A stretch of DNA of 64,000 bases from Gemmatirosa kalamazoonensis. GTDB lineage: Bacteria > Gemmatimonadota > Gemmatimonadetes > Gemmatimonadales > Gemmatimonadaceae. Location of the stretch: positions 62,001 to 126,000 of the forward strand of contig NZ_CP007128.1 in NCBI RefSeq assembly GCF_000522985.1, given 5' to 3'. Made by a program: the position numbers and the translations under genes. Of this stretch, positions 8,959 through 17,428 are shown in pieces; positions within the stretch are counted from its first letter, which is position 1, and every line of letters begins with the position of its first letter. The notes below the pieces were generated by a model. It was not told where the DNA came from and searched no databases. It saw nothing but the letters and a program-made list of their open reading frames with translations.

Positions 8959-10251
8959 TCACGCGATTCCCCTCCGGATCGCCTCCAGCACCTTCTCGGC
9001 GAACAGGTCGACGTCGTCCGGCGTCGTGTACACGTTCGGCGTGATGCGGATACCGGACGGGATGTCGTCGCGGATGATCGGCGTCGTGACGATGCGATGC
9101 TTGTCGTACAGCCACGCGCCCAGCTTCCCCGGGTCCATCCCGTCGACGAGGAAGTAGCCGATCGCGCCCGCCTTCGTCGGGTCGCGCAGATCGGTCAGCA
9201 CCTTCACGCGGTCGCTCTCGGCGAGCAGCCGCTTCGCCCACCGGTCGCGCAGCCAGCGCAGCCGCGCCGCCTTCCGCTCCGCGCCGATCGCGCGGTGGAA
9301 GGCGAGCGCGGCGGCGATCGCGTTGTGGTTCGCCGCTGGATGCGTGCCGATCTCCTCGTACTTGCGCACGTCAGCCGTCATCGTCGCCGGCGCGGCCATG
9401 AGCGGCCAGAGCGTCGCGATCTTGTCGCGCCGCACGTAGAGGAACCCCGTCCCGACCGGCGCGAGCAGCCACTTGTGCAGGCTCGTGCCGTAGTAGTCGG
9501 CCCCCAGCGCGTCGCGCGTGAACGGGAAGTGCGCGAACGCGTGCGCGCCGTCGACGAGCACCTCGATGCCCAACGGGCGCGCCAGCTCCACGATGCGGCG
9601 CACGGGCAGGATCTGCCCCGTGAGGTTCGTGATGTGCGTGACCTCGATCGCCCGCGTACGCGGCGTGATCGCGGCGCGGAACCGCTCCACGACATGGTCG
9701 TCGCTCGGCGGCGGCACGGTGAACGTGATCGACTTCACGACGATGCCGTCGCGCCGCGCGCGCTGGTCCCACGTCGTGAGCATGCGCGGGTAGTTCTGCG
9801 TCGCGACGATCACCTCGTCGCCCCGCTGCAGGTCGAGGCCGAGGATCATCGTCTCGTTCGCCTCGCTCGCGTTGCGGACGATCGCCATCTCCTCGGGGTC
9901 GCACCCGAACTCCCGCGCCAGCTCGCGGCGCACGCTCTCGATCCGCGGCTCGAGCACGCGCCACATGTGGTCCACCGGGATCTCGTTCGAGAACCGGAGG
10001 TCGCGGATCATCGCCTCGAGCACGTGCGTCGGCGTCGGGCTCACGCCGCCGTTGTTCAGGTTCACGAGCGTGCGGTCGAGATCGAACGCGCGCGTGATCT
10101 CCGCCCAGTAGTCCTCGTCCGCCGCGAGCGCGTCCGCGGCGCGCGGTCCCGCGATCTCGCTCGCCCGCCGGATCGCGCGCCCCGCGTGGGGCGAGAACGT
10201 CGGCAGCGCGGCGGCGACCATGCTCGACACGAACGTGCGGCGGCTCGGCAT
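8959..10251 (-). CDS. Tat-exported class V PLP-dependent aminotransferase family protein
   Basis: A 430-residue fold-type I PLP enzyme of the isopenicillin-N epimerase / cysteine-desulfurase-like group. The PLP-binding lysine is in the motif SLHKWLLAP (about residue 258), with the upstream Asp-Gly-Ala-His (DGAHAFAHF) that stacks on and anchors the cofactor. ATG 10251 is followed by SRRTFVSSMVAAALP, a twin-arginine signal, so the folded holo-enzyme is probably exported; that is typical for this subgroup in Gemmatimonadota, Acidobacteria and Myxobacteria. An in-frame extension to 10314 lacks support. The substrate is unknown. Confidence 0.87.
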   Translation of the reverse strand: MPSRRTFVSSMVAAALPTFSPHAGRAIRRASEIAGPRAADALAADEDYWAEITRAFDLDRTLVNLNNGGVSPTPTHVLEAMIRDLRFSNEIPVDHMWRVLEPRIESVRRELAREFGCDPEEMAIVRNASEANETMILGLDLQRGDEVIVATQNYPRMLTTWDQRARRDGIVVKSITFTVPPPSDDHVVERFRAAITPRTRAIEVTHITNLTGQILPVRRIVELARPLGIEVLVDGAHAFAHFPFTRDALGADYYGTSLHKWLLAPVGTGFLYVRRDKIATLWPLMAAPATMTADVRKYEEIGTHPAANHNAIAAALAFHRAIGAERKAARLRWLRDRWAKRLLAESDRVKVLTDLRDPTKAGAIGYFLVDGMDPGKLGAWLYDKHRIVTTPIIRDDIPSGIRITPNVYTTPDDVDLFAEKVLEAIRRGIA

Positions 10252-10326
10252 TGAACGCTCCGGTGTGAACGCGGAGATTCTACGGCGACGGCGGCTCGGC
10301 ACAAGCCAGGACACGTCCTCGCCATT

Positions 10327-10392
10327 GCGTTACCATCATGTCCACGGGCCCGCGTGCCGAGTGGCGAGCGCCCATGCATATGATGGTAACGC
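10327..10392. promoter_or_regulatory. 13-bp inverted repeat in a divergent promoter region
   Basis: gcgttaccatcat at 10327-10339 is repeated exactly as its inverse complement at 10380-10392, separated by 40 bases. The half-sites are much more AT-rich than their surroundings and lie between the divergently transcribed aminotransferase and yigZ. The spacing suits two operator half-sites about five helical turns apart (looping), or a long-stem RNA hairpin. This is inference from symmetry alone. Confidence 0.5.
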
Positions 10393-10410
10393 CGTGGAAA
10401 TGACGCGCTG

Positions 10411-11016
10411 ATGCGGTACCCCATCCCTGCCGGCGTCCATCGCGAGAAGGACGAGATCGAGCGCAGCCGCTTCATCACGACCGTGGCACCGGCGGCCACC
10501 ATCGACGAGGCGCAGGCGTTCATCCAATCGATCCGCGACGAGTTCCCCGACGCGACGCACAACTGCTGGGCGTACGTCGTCGGCCCGCCGGGGAGCACGG
10601 CGCGCATCGGTCTCAGCGACGACGGCGAGCCGCACGGCACCGCCGGACGGCCGATGCTCACCGCGCTGCTCCACGGCGGCGTGGGCGACGTCGCCGCGGT
10701 CGTCACGCGCTACTACGGCGGCATCAAGCTCGGCACGGGCGGGCTCGTGCGCGCGTACGGCGGCTGCCTGCAGCGCGCGCTCGAGACGCTGCCACGCGGC
10801 GAGCGCGTGGAGTGGGTCGCCGTGCAGGCGCTCGTGTCGTACGCCGACGTGACGCCGGTGCGCCAGCTCGTCGCGGCGCACCGTGGAGAGATCCTGCACG
10901 AGGAGTACGGCGCCGATGTGACCTACACCGTTAGGCTTCCCGCCCCCGACGTCGAGCCGTTCGTGGCCGCGCTGCGCGACGCCACGCGCGGCGCCGCGAT
11001 CGTCGAGCGTCCGTGA
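10411..11016 (+). CDS. yigZ: YigZ / IMPACT family protein (UPF0029)
   Basis: A cytosolic protein of 201 residues, the usual size of bacterial YigZ. The N-terminal UPF0029 domain is recognised by ERSRFIT, the HNCWAYVVG segment and the signature GEPHGTAGRPML followed by VTRYYGGIKLGTGGLVRAYG. A C-terminal DUF1949-type ferredoxin-like domain follows (residues about 135-200). IMPACT-family proteins are linked to translation control in eukaryotes; the bacterial role is not settled. Stand-alone gene; the next gene is convergent. Confidence 0.93.
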   Translation: MRYPIPAGVHREKDEIERSRFITTVAPAATIDEAQAFIQSIRDEFPDATHNCWAYVVGPPGSTARIGLSDDGEPHGTAGRPMLTALLHGGVGDVAAVVTRYYGGIKLGTGGLVRAYGGCLQRALETLPRGERVEWVAVQALVSYADVTPVRQLVAAHRGEILHEEYGADVTYTVRLPAPDVEPFVAALRDATRGAAIVERP

Positions 11017-11072
11017 CGGCGGCGTGGCGGCGCGAGCGCGTCGATGTCACGCAGCCACGCAGCGACGCCGCG

Positions 11073-12064
11073 TCACAGCACGTCCGCGATCGCCGCGATC
11101 TCCTCCGCCGCCTTCCACGCCTCGGCGAGGTGCGCCAGCTCCCCCTCGAGGATCTTCCGCTCGGCGTCCTCGTGCAGGGCCATCTCCACCGCGAGGCGCT
11201 CCACCGGCGTGAGGCCTAACGCGCCGACCTTGCGCATCTTCGCCATCACGCGGCCGCCCGGTCGCGCGGACAGCCGAGACGCGGCGCGCAACCAGCCCGT
11301 GACGTCGCCGCGCTCGCCGATGCGCTGCACCGCCGCGCGCACCTGCGACGCGCTCGCGCCCCACGCGTTCGAGCGCGCGAGCAGCACGCCGAGCCCGCGC
11401 TGCGCGGCGGCGCCGGTGAGCACGCGCACGCCGTCGTCCTGCTGCAGGTGGATCGCCGGCGCGCCGCCGTCGTAGAGCAGCGCCGACTCGCGCAGGTGCC
11501 GCACGCGCACGTTCAGCATGTGGCCCGTGCCGTCGGGCACGTGCGCCACCACGCGCTCGGACAGCAGCCAGTCCTTCGCCATCTGGTAGGGCACCTGCAC
11601 GCCGCCCGCGACCCAGCCGGAGAAGTAGATCCCGCCCGACATCAGCGCCGTCGCCATCGCCGGCACCGCCACCGGCGCCGCGGCCACCACCGCGACCGCG
11701 CCCACGCCCCCGCGGCGATCGCGCGACGGCGACGGCGGCCGAACTGGTCGCCGTAGCGCCACGCCGCGAACTCCGGCCGCAGCGGCGCGCCGATGCGCAC
11801 CAGCTCGAGCCCTTCGGAGAGCTTCGCGAGCCCGATGTTGTCCGTCGACACGCGCACCCGCGTCGAGCGGAACATCCGCTCCGCGTCCTCGATCGCCTCC
11901 CACCGCTCGTCGAGCGGCGTCAGGTTCCACCGCTCGCAGCTCCGGCAGACGACCCACAGCCGGCCCTTGTCCGCGTCGAACGCGACGCGCCGCCCCACCG
12001 GCATGGACTCGAGGACGTCGTTGCCGCCGAACGGCGTGTCGCAGAACAGGCAGGTGGCGTACAC
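11073..12064 (-). pseudogene. zinc-ribbon membrane protein interrupted by a frameshift
   Basis: The N-terminal part (from GTG 12064, preceded by GAGG) reads VYATCLFCDTPFGGN then VVCRSCERWNLTPLDERW: two CxxC pairs of a zinc ribbon. The C-terminal part, in the next frame, has a hydrophobic Ala/Val segment (VAVVAAAPVAVPAM), then YFSGW and a charged helical tail ending IAAIADVL. The frames join at a run of five C (11707-11711, G5 on the coding strand). One additional G there would give a continuous product of about 330 residues (AIAAGGVGAVAVV at the joint). It is either a true frameshift, a sequencing error in a homopolymer, or slippage during expression. Function unknown. Confidence 0.7.
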
Positions 12065-12212
12065 GAGTCTGACCTCGGGAACGGGGGACGCGGATGCGGC
12101 GACCGGCGGCTGTGCCGTGGAGTGACGCACGGAGCACGCCGCGCGCGTCCACTCACCGCTATGTTGCCACCACGCCCCGCGTTCGCGCCATCCCGAGTCC
12201 ACTGCCTCCGTC

Positions 12213-12434
12213 GTGTCCCCCCGCCTGCTCCGCGTCCTCGTCCCGGTGCTCGTCCTCGTCACGGGCGGCTTCGGGCTCTATCAGCTCTTCGTGGCCGGCA
12301 TCGCGCTGCGCGTGAAGTCGTACCCGTTCGCGCTCCTGTACGCCGTCATGGGCCTCGCCGGGCTCGCAGTGGCCACCGCGCTCGCGCGCGTCGGAAAGGG
12401 CAGGAGAGCGGGAGGGCAGGAGGGCAGGAGCTGA
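12213..12434 (+). CDS. small two-TM membrane protein
   Basis: 73 residues from a GTG start. It has two hydrophobic helices (LLRVLVPVLVLVTGGFGLYQLF and YPFALLYAVMGLAGLAVATAL) separated by a short charged loop. The last dozen codons (GRRAGGQEG) are read from the left arm of the adjacent tandem-repeat hairpin, so the repeat seems to have grown into the end of the gene. No family is recognised. It could be spurious, but the hydrophobic pattern is coherent. Confidence 0.5.
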   Translation: MSPRLLRVLVPVLVLVTGGFGLYQLFVAGIALRVKSYPFALLYAVMGLAGLAVATALARVGKGRRAGGQEGRS

Positions 12435-12480
12435 CGCCTCTCCTGCCCTCCTGCCCTCCTGCCCCTGCCGTCCTGCCGTC
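12398..12480. terminator. gggcagga-repeat hairpin between convergent genes
   Basis: The left arm (12398-12430) is a run of gggcagga-like units; the right arm (12438-12480) carries their complement tcctgccc. At least 20 bases pair perfectly around 12410-12430. It ends at the stop codon of the acyl-CoA dehydrogenase and begins inside the coding tail of the small membrane protein. Same unit family as 14317-14392 and 29625-29713. Confidence 0.65.
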
Positions 12481-14247
12481 CTAGATCATCGCGTCCATCA
12501 CCGGCGCCGCCCCCGCCGCGATCGTCGCCGCGAGCGCCGACGTCTGCGGCAGCAGCTTCGTGAAGTAGAACCGCGCCGTCTTCACCTTCGCGTCGTAGAA
12601 CGCGTCGCCCTCCTTCGCCACGGCGACCTGCGCCATGCGCAGCCACATCCACCCCGTGGCGACGAGACCGAACAGCCGCAGGTAATCCACCGCCGCGGCG
12701 CCCGCTTCGTCGGGGTTCTGCATCGCCTTGTTCATCACCGTCATCGTCGACTCCTGCAGCTTGCGCAGCGCGTCGAGCAGCGGCTGGGCGAACTCCGCGA
12801 GGCGCGGCTCGGCCGCCGCTTCCTTCGCCGTGCGCTGCACCATCGGCAGGAACCGGCGCAGCAGCCGGCCGCCACCCTCCGGCACCTTGCGGCCGATGAG
12901 GTCCATCGCCTGGATGCCGTTCGTGCCCTCGTAGATCTGCGCGATGCGCGCGTCGCGCACGAACTGCTCGATGCCGAACTCGCGGATGTACCCGTGTCCG
13001 CCGAGGCACTGCAGCGCGAGGTTCGTCACCTCGAAGCCGGTGTCGGTGAGGAACGCCTTGATGATCGGCGTCATGAGCGCGACGAGGTCCGACGCTTCCT
13101 GCCTAACGGTCTCGTCGGGGTGCTTGTCCTCGACGTCGATGAGCTGCCCCACCCAGTACGCGAGCGCGCGCTCCCCCTCGATGTACGCCTTCGCCGTGAG
13201 CAGCATGCGGCGCACGTCGGGGTGCACGACGATCGGATCGGCCTCGCCCTGCGGGTTCTTCGTGCCGGTGAGCGCGCGGCCCTGCAGCCGCTCCTTCGCG
13301 TAGGCGAGCGCGTTCTGGTACGCGACCTCCGCGAGCCCCAGCCCCTGCATCCCCACGCCGAGTCGCGCGCCGTTCATCATCGTGAACATGGCGCGCATGC
13401 CCTTGTGCGGCTCGCCGACGAGCCACCCGGTCGCGTTGTCGAAGTTCATCACGCAGGTGGCGTTCGCCTTGATCCCCATCTTGTGCTCGATGGAGCCGCA
13501 CCGTACGCCGTTGGGCGTGCCGATGCCTCCCTCCTCCGTCGGCAGGAACTTCGGCACGAGGAACAGCGAGATCCCCTTCGTCCCCGGCGGCGCGTCGGGC
13601 AGCTTCGCGAGCACGAGGTGGACGATGTTCTCGGCGAGGTCGTGCTCGCCCGCGGAGATGAAGATCTTCGTTCCCGTGACGTGATACGCGCCGTCGCCGG
13701 CGGGCACCGCCTTCGTGCGGATGATGCCGAGATCCGTGCCCGCGTGCGGCTCGGTGAGGCACATCGTGCCGCACCACGTGCCGTCGACGATCTTCGGCAG
13801 GAAGCGCCGCTTCAGCTCCTCGTCGCCCCAGCGCTCGAGCGCGATCGTCGCGCCGTGGCCGAGCTCCGGGTACATGCTGAACGAGAGGTTGGCCGAGCAG
13901 AGCAGCTCGTCGAACACGAAGCGCGCGAGGTGCGGCAGCCCCTGCCCGCCCCACTCGGCCGGCGCGGTCATGGCGGGCCAGCCGCCGCTCACGAACTGCG
14001 CGTACGCCTCCTTGAAGCCGGCCGGCGTGCGGACGACGCCGTTCTCGTAGTGGCACCCCTCCGCGTCGCCCGACTGGTTGAGCGGCGCGAGCACCTCCTC
14101 GCACAGCTTCCCCCCCTCCTCGAGCACGGCGAGCAGCACGTCCGGTGTCGCTTCCTCGTAGCCGGGGAGCCGCGAAAGCTGTTCGACGTCCAGCACCTCG
14201 GTGAGGATGAAGCGAATGTCGTCGAGCGGAGCCTTGTAGCTGGGCAT
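12481..14247 (-). CDS. acyl-CoA dehydrogenase (large, DmdC-like type)
   Basis: 588 residues, the length of the extended acyl-CoA dehydrogenase subgroup (medium-chain enzymes are about 390). The FAD/substrate signatures are present: MCLTEPHAGTDLGIIRT and the second GGHGYIREFGIEQFVRDARIAQIYEGTN block, with the catalytic Glu of YEGTN near residue 438. The C-terminal extension of about 130 residues is typical of the 3-methylmercaptopropionyl-CoA dehydrogenase / long-chain group. It oxidises acyl-CoA to enoyl-CoA with electrons passed to ETF; chain specificity cannot be read from sequence. A 19-bp palindrome lies just upstream and may be its operator. Confidence 0.93.
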   Translation of the reverse strand: MPSYKAPLDDIRFILTEVLDVEQLSRLPGYEEATPDVLLAVLEEGGKLCEEVLAPLNQSGDAEGCHYENGVVRTPAGFKEAYAQFVSGGWPAMTAPAEWGGQGLPHLARFVFDELLCSANLSFSMYPELGHGATIALERWGDEELKRRFLPKIVDGTWCGTMCLTEPHAGTDLGIIRTKAVPAGDGAYHVTGTKIFISAGEHDLAENIVHLVLAKLPDAPPGTKGISLFLVPKFLPTEEGGIGTPNGVRCGSIEHKMGIKANATCVMNFDNATGWLVGEPHKGMRAMFTMMNGARLGVGMQGLGLAEVAYQNALAYAKERLQGRALTGTKNPQGEADPIVVHPDVRRMLLTAKAYIEGERALAYWVGQLIDVEDKHPDETVRQEASDLVALMTPIIKAFLTDTGFEVTNLALQCLGGHGYIREFGIEQFVRDARIAQIYEGTNGIQAMDLIGRKVPEGGGRLLRRFLPMVQRTAKEAAAEPRLAEFAQPLLDALRKLQESTMTVMNKAMQNPDEAGAAAVDYLRLFGLVATGWMWLRMAQVAVAKEGDAFYDAKVKTARFYFTKLLPQTSALAATIAAGAAPVMDAMI

Positions 14248-14277
14248 GGAGGGAATCCGTTGAGCGCGGTCAGTGAG

Positions 14278-14296
14278 AGCCGAACACTGTTCGGCT
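14278..14296. promoter_or_regulatory. 19-bp perfect palindrome upstream of acyl-CoA dehydrogenase
   Basis: agccgaacactgttcggct is symmetric about its central base (nine-base arms). It sits 31 bases upstream of the acyl-CoA dehydrogenase ATG, where a repressor would act. The GAAC-N3-GTTC core recalls but does not match the LexA box (N4), so a TetR/GntR-type fatty-acid regulator is as likely. Inference only. Confidence 0.5.
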
Positions 14297-14316
14297 GAAA
14301 GCTGTCTGCGGGGGTC

Positions 14317-14392
14317 CGGGAGGGCAAGAGAGCAAGAGGGGGACCGGCTCGCGTCGCCCGGTCCCCCTCCTGCCCTCGTGCCCTCTGCTCTC
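14317..14392. terminator. hairpin after the 70-residue membrane protein gene
   Basis: The left arm (14317-14346) includes agggcaagagagcaagaggg and the right arm (14358-14392) its near complement. The inner 11 bases (agggggaccgg / ccggtccccct) pair perfectly. On the minus strand it directly follows the stop codon at 14393, where a terminator is expected. It is a more diverged member of the gggcagga family. Confidence 0.55.
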
Positions 14393-14605
14393 TTACTTGT
14401 ACGGATCCCAGGTCGCTGCCTCGAAGGCCGACCAGAGGTGCATCACCCAGCCGAGCGTGCCGAACGAAAGCGCCCAGAAGGCGATGGCCAGGACGAAGTG
14501 CCAGAGCGCCTTCCCCAGGCGACCCTGCGTGAGCTGGCCGAGCCCCGGCGCGATCAGGGAGCAGATCGCGGCGATGACGTTGGCGGTCGATCCCTTTCCG
14601 GCCAC
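14393..14605 (-). CDS. small inner-membrane protein (70 residues)
   Basis: GTG 14605 is preceded by GGAGG at a five-base spacing, which decides the start over an in-frame extension to 14797. The product has one to two hydrophobic helices (ANVIAAICSLIAPGLGQLTQG and ALWHFVLAIAFWALSFGTLGWVMHLWSAFEAA). The APGLGQ-xxQGrxxKAL pattern is that of the TM2-like / DUF5683-type small membrane proteins. Function unknown. It is divergent from the VanZ gene. Confidence 0.75.
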   Translation of the reverse strand: MAGKGSTANVIAAICSLIAPGLGQLTQGRLGKALWHFVLAIAFWALSFGTLGWVMHLWSAFEAATWDPYK

Positions 14606-14744
14606 TTGAGCCTCCGCGCGGCGAGTGTGCGTCGAGCTGTCGTGCACGCGGCACCCGCCGCGCGCAGCACTCCCTACGGAACCACCTGGCGCCAGGTTAC
14701 GCCGCGACTCCAGCCGCACGCGCGACGGGCCGACACTCGGCAGG

Positions 14745-16004
14745 GTGACGCCCACCCACGACGCCCTCCTGCCGCCGCACGCCTTCACCGGACGCAAGCT
14801 CGGGCGCGCGGTGCTCGCCTACGTGCTCGGCGTGATCGCCATCATCACGCTGGAGCCGTTCGTGTTCCGCGCGCCGGCGCAGATCCGGATCGTGCTGTTC
14901 GACCGGTACAACTGGCTCGATCCGTTCGCGAACGTGGTGCTGTTCGTGCCGCCCGGCTTCCTGTACGCACTCTCCCGCTCGGCCACCGACCGGGCGACCG
15001 GCGTCGCCCGCTGGCGCACGATCCGCGCGGCCACCCTGCTCGGCCTCGCCGCGAGCGCGGCGGTCGAGATCACCCAGGTGTTCGAGCCGGCGCGCTACCC
15101 GTCGCCGATCGACATCGCCACGAACGGGCTCGGCGCGGCGCTCGGGGCGTGGGCGTTCACGCGCGCGGCGCGGCGGCTGCGCGCCGACTCGGCGCTCGTC
15201 GGCCGGCTCGCGCTCGAGCTCCCGCTGATGGGGCTCGTCTACGTGCTCGTGCCGCTCTGCTCCCTCGCCGCGATGACGGTCGCGGCGGGCGCGGTCGTCC
15301 GCGGGGCGGTCGTGCCACTGCCGCGCGGCTGGGGGCTGGTCGCGCTCGCGCTGTTCGGGGGCACGCTCCTCGGCCACGTCCAGCGCCGCCACTTCGGGCC
15401 GGCGCGGACGATGACGGCGGCGCAGACGGCGCTCGCCGCGGCCGGCTGGTTCGCCGTCGGGGCGCTCCCCGCGCTCGCCACTGCGCCGCGCACGTTCGTG
15501 GCGGGCACCGTCACGGCGGCCGTGGTCGCGTGGGCCCACGGCCGAGCCCCCGACGGCGCCATCCCGATCAACCGGCGCTTCGAGCTCGCTGCGCTCGGCC
15601 GCGCGGTGCCGTGGCTCGTCGCCTATCTGCTGCTCATGCCGCTCACCGAGCCGGTGCGGCGCCCCAAGGTCATGAGCCAGCTCGACCTGCTGCACGCGGT
15701 GGAGTCGCTCGCCGCGTTCACGGTCCTCGGCTACGTGCTCGCCGAGGCGTGGGGACGTCTGGAGCTACGGTACCGCTACACGTCGTGGCGCGTGGGGCTC
15801 GTGGCGGTCGTCGGCGCGGCGCTGAGCGAGGCGCTCCGCCGCATGGCACTCCCGCCGATTGCGGCGGCCCCGTGGATCGCGGCCCACGTCGTGTCCGCCG
15901 CGTACGGCGGCTGGATGTACCACCTGCAGCGCGCCCACGTCCGCGCGCTCGTGGCCGGGCGAGACGTCCGCGGACAACCCGTGCAAGTCCACGCGGCAGC
16001 GTAA
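14745..16004 (+). CDS. VanZ-like multi-pass membrane protein
   Basis: About 419 residues from GTG 14745; an in-frame upstream stretch to 14625 is Arg-rich and unlikely. The N-terminal 150 residues are a VanZ-like domain with WLDPFANVVLFVPPGFLYAL, the ITQVFEPARYPSPIDIATNGLGAALGAW block and three to four TM helices. The rest adds about six more hydrophobic segments, so the protein is larger than stand-alone VanZ. VanZ confers teicoplanin tolerance in enterococci, but most homologues have no known role. Its location before a glycan-related group is suggestive only. Confidence 0.82.
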   Translation: MTPTHDALLPPHAFTGRKLGRAVLAYVLGVIAIITLEPFVFRAPAQIRIVLFDRYNWLDPFANVVLFVPPGFLYALSRSATDRATGVARWRTIRAATLLGLAASAAVEITQVFEPARYPSPIDIATNGLGAALGAWAFTRAARRLRADSALVGRLALELPLMGLVYVLVPLCSLAAMTVAAGAVVRGAVVPLPRGWGLVALALFGGTLLGHVQRRHFGPARTMTAAQTALAAAGWFAVGALPALATAPRTFVAGTVTAAVVAWAHGRAPDGAIPINRRFELAALGRAVPWLVAYLLLMPLTEPVRRPKVMSQLDLLHAVESLAAFTVLGYVLAEAWGRLELRYRYTSWRVGLVAVVGAALSEALRRMALPPIAAAPWIAAHVVSAAYGGWMYHLQRAHVRALVAGRDVRGQPVQVHAAA

Positions 16005-16016
16005 ATAATTCCTTGC

Positions 16017-16030
16017 GTGACGCGGGTCAC
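16017..16030. promoter_or_regulatory. CRP/FNR-like site GTGA-N6-TCAC
   Basis: gtgacgcgggtcac is an exact GTGA-N6-TCAC dyad, the core of CRP/FNR-family operators. It lies immediately upstream of a possible promoter (TTGTCG at 16033, 18-base spacer, TACATT at 16057-16062), which would place it near -45 relative to the inferred start. Similar sites occur at 28302, 35033 and, with one mismatch, 37083. Confidence 0.5.
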
Positions 16031-16032
16031 CG

Positions 16033-16062
16033 TTGTCGTGACTCCACGTGACGAATTACATT
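16033..16062 (+). promoter_or_regulatory. possible sigma-70-type promoter for the propeller lipoprotein gene
   Basis: TTGTCG (16033-16038) and TACATT (16057-16062) with an 18-base spacer lie in the only AT-rich patch between VanZ and the lipoprotein gene. The remaining ~170 bases to the start codon show nothing I can name. Confidence 0.35.
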
Positions 16063-16236
16063 CGCGGCCGTAGCGATTGCAGCCGGAGTCGGCGGTAAGC
16101 GCTCGCGTCGTCCCCGATCGCCCACCCGCCATCGTCGTGGATTCGGCCCCCCCGGTCGATCCATGGCGCTCTTCACGGCCCGGCGCCCAATCGCCGAGTC
16201 CGTCGAAGGAAGGCCCGGTCCGCCGTCTCAGCGCGA

Positions 16237-17403
16237 ATGTCCGCCCCCGACCTCGTGCCTGACCGCTCGATCGCCGCTCGCCTCTGCGCGGCCCTGCTGC
16301 TCGTCGCCGCGTGCGCCGGCGACCACGCGACCGACCCCGTCTCCCCCGAGACGATCGGCGCTGGCCGTCGAACGTCCGCGTCGGTCACCCTCCCCGCGCT
16401 CATCGAGGAGCCGGTCGAGCTGACGACCCCCACCTACGAGAACTCCGGAGAGAGCGTCCACCCTGACGTGGTGGAGTTCCCGCGGGAGTGGAACGGGTGG
16501 CGGTACTGGCTGACGATGACGCCGTACCCGAAGTCGGACTACCACGTCGAGAACCCGTCGATCCTCGTGAGCGGCGACGGCGTGCACCTGCAGGTGCCGC
16601 AGGGACTCACGAACCCGGTGATCCGGCGGCGCGGCCACGCGAAGGACTACAACTCCGACCCGGAGCTGGTCTACAACCCCGAGTCGAACCGGCTGCTGCT
16701 GTTCTACCGGTTCGTCGACCGACGCACGAACACGATCCTCGTCTCGAGCTCGATCGACGGCGTCACGTGGCGCCCGGAGCCGAAGGCGTTCTGGGCCCGC
16801 ACGCACTCGGCGGTGTCGCCCACGGTCTCGCTGCGCGCCGGCGCGAACCCGACGCGCATGTGGTACGTCGACGCCGGCAAGGCGGGATGCAAGACGTCGT
16901 CGAGCCGCGTGCTCGTGCGCGCGGTGGAGGACTCGGGCGCGCGCGTCACCGGTGCACGGTGGTCGGAGCCGGTGGAGACGGACCTCGCGCAGCCCGGTTA
17001 CGTGATCTGGCACATGAAGGTCCGCTACGTGCCGAGCAAGGGCGAGTACTGGGCGCTGTACTCGGCGTTCCCCGTCGGGCCGGCCGGGTGCGACATCGAC
17101 GACCTGTTCCTCGCGCGGAGCACCGACGGCGTCCACTGGCGCACGTTCGCGGCGCCGATCCTGCGCCACGAGGACCGCGCATGGACCGCCGCCGCCATCT
17201 ACCGCAGCTCCTTCCTGTACGACGCGGCCACCGACGAGCTGCGCGTGTGGCTCTCGGCGCGCGGGTCGGACGCGAAGTGGCGGCTCGGCTTCGCGCACTT
17301 CCGCTACGAGCGGCTGCTCGCGGAGCTCGGCAGCGCCCCGGCGCTGGCATCGCGTCCGCCGAGCGCGCGCGTGGTCTTCGGGCACTCCGAGGCGGAGCCC
17401 TGA
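16237..17403 (+). CDS. secreted five-bladed beta-propeller lipoprotein (GH43/GH117-like fold)
   Basis: 388 residues. The signal peptide ends LLLVAACAG (lipobox). The mature protein has the repeated NPSILVSGDG, DPELVYNPESNRLLLFYRF and DDLFLARSTDGVHW blocks seen in clan GH-F five-bladed propellers and in related glycoside-hydrolase-like lipoproteins. An acidic residue begins several blades (DPELVY, DIDDLFL), as in GH43, but I cannot assign the catalytic triad, so activity is uncertain. A glycosyltransferase follows 25 bases downstream, which argues for a surface-glycan role. A CRP-like site lies upstream. Confidence 0.7.
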   Translation: MSAPDLVPDRSIAARLCAALLLVAACAGDHATDPVSPETIGAGRRTSASVTLPALIEEPVELTTPTYENSGESVHPDVVEFPREWNGWRYWLTMTPYPKSDYHVENPSILVSGDGVHLQVPQGLTNPVIRRRGHAKDYNSDPELVYNPESNRLLLFYRFVDRRTNTILVSSSIDGVTWRPEPKAFWARTHSAVSPTVSLRAGANPTRMWYVDAGKAGCKTSSSRVLVRAVEDSGARVTGARWSEPVETDLAQPGYVIWHMKVRYVPSKGEYWALYSAFPVGPAGCDIDDLFLARSTDGVHWRTFAAPILRHEDRAWTAAAIYRSSFLYDAATDELRVWLSARGSDAKWRLGFAHFRYERLLAELGSAPALASRPPSARVVFGHSEAEP

Positions 17404-17428
17404 GGCATCCCCCACGACGAGGGCGGCG

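Noticed and set aside
14278-14296. LexA (SOS) box
   Set aside because: The core is GAAC-N3-GTTC, one base short of the Gram-positive-type LexA spacing, and the target gene is metabolic.
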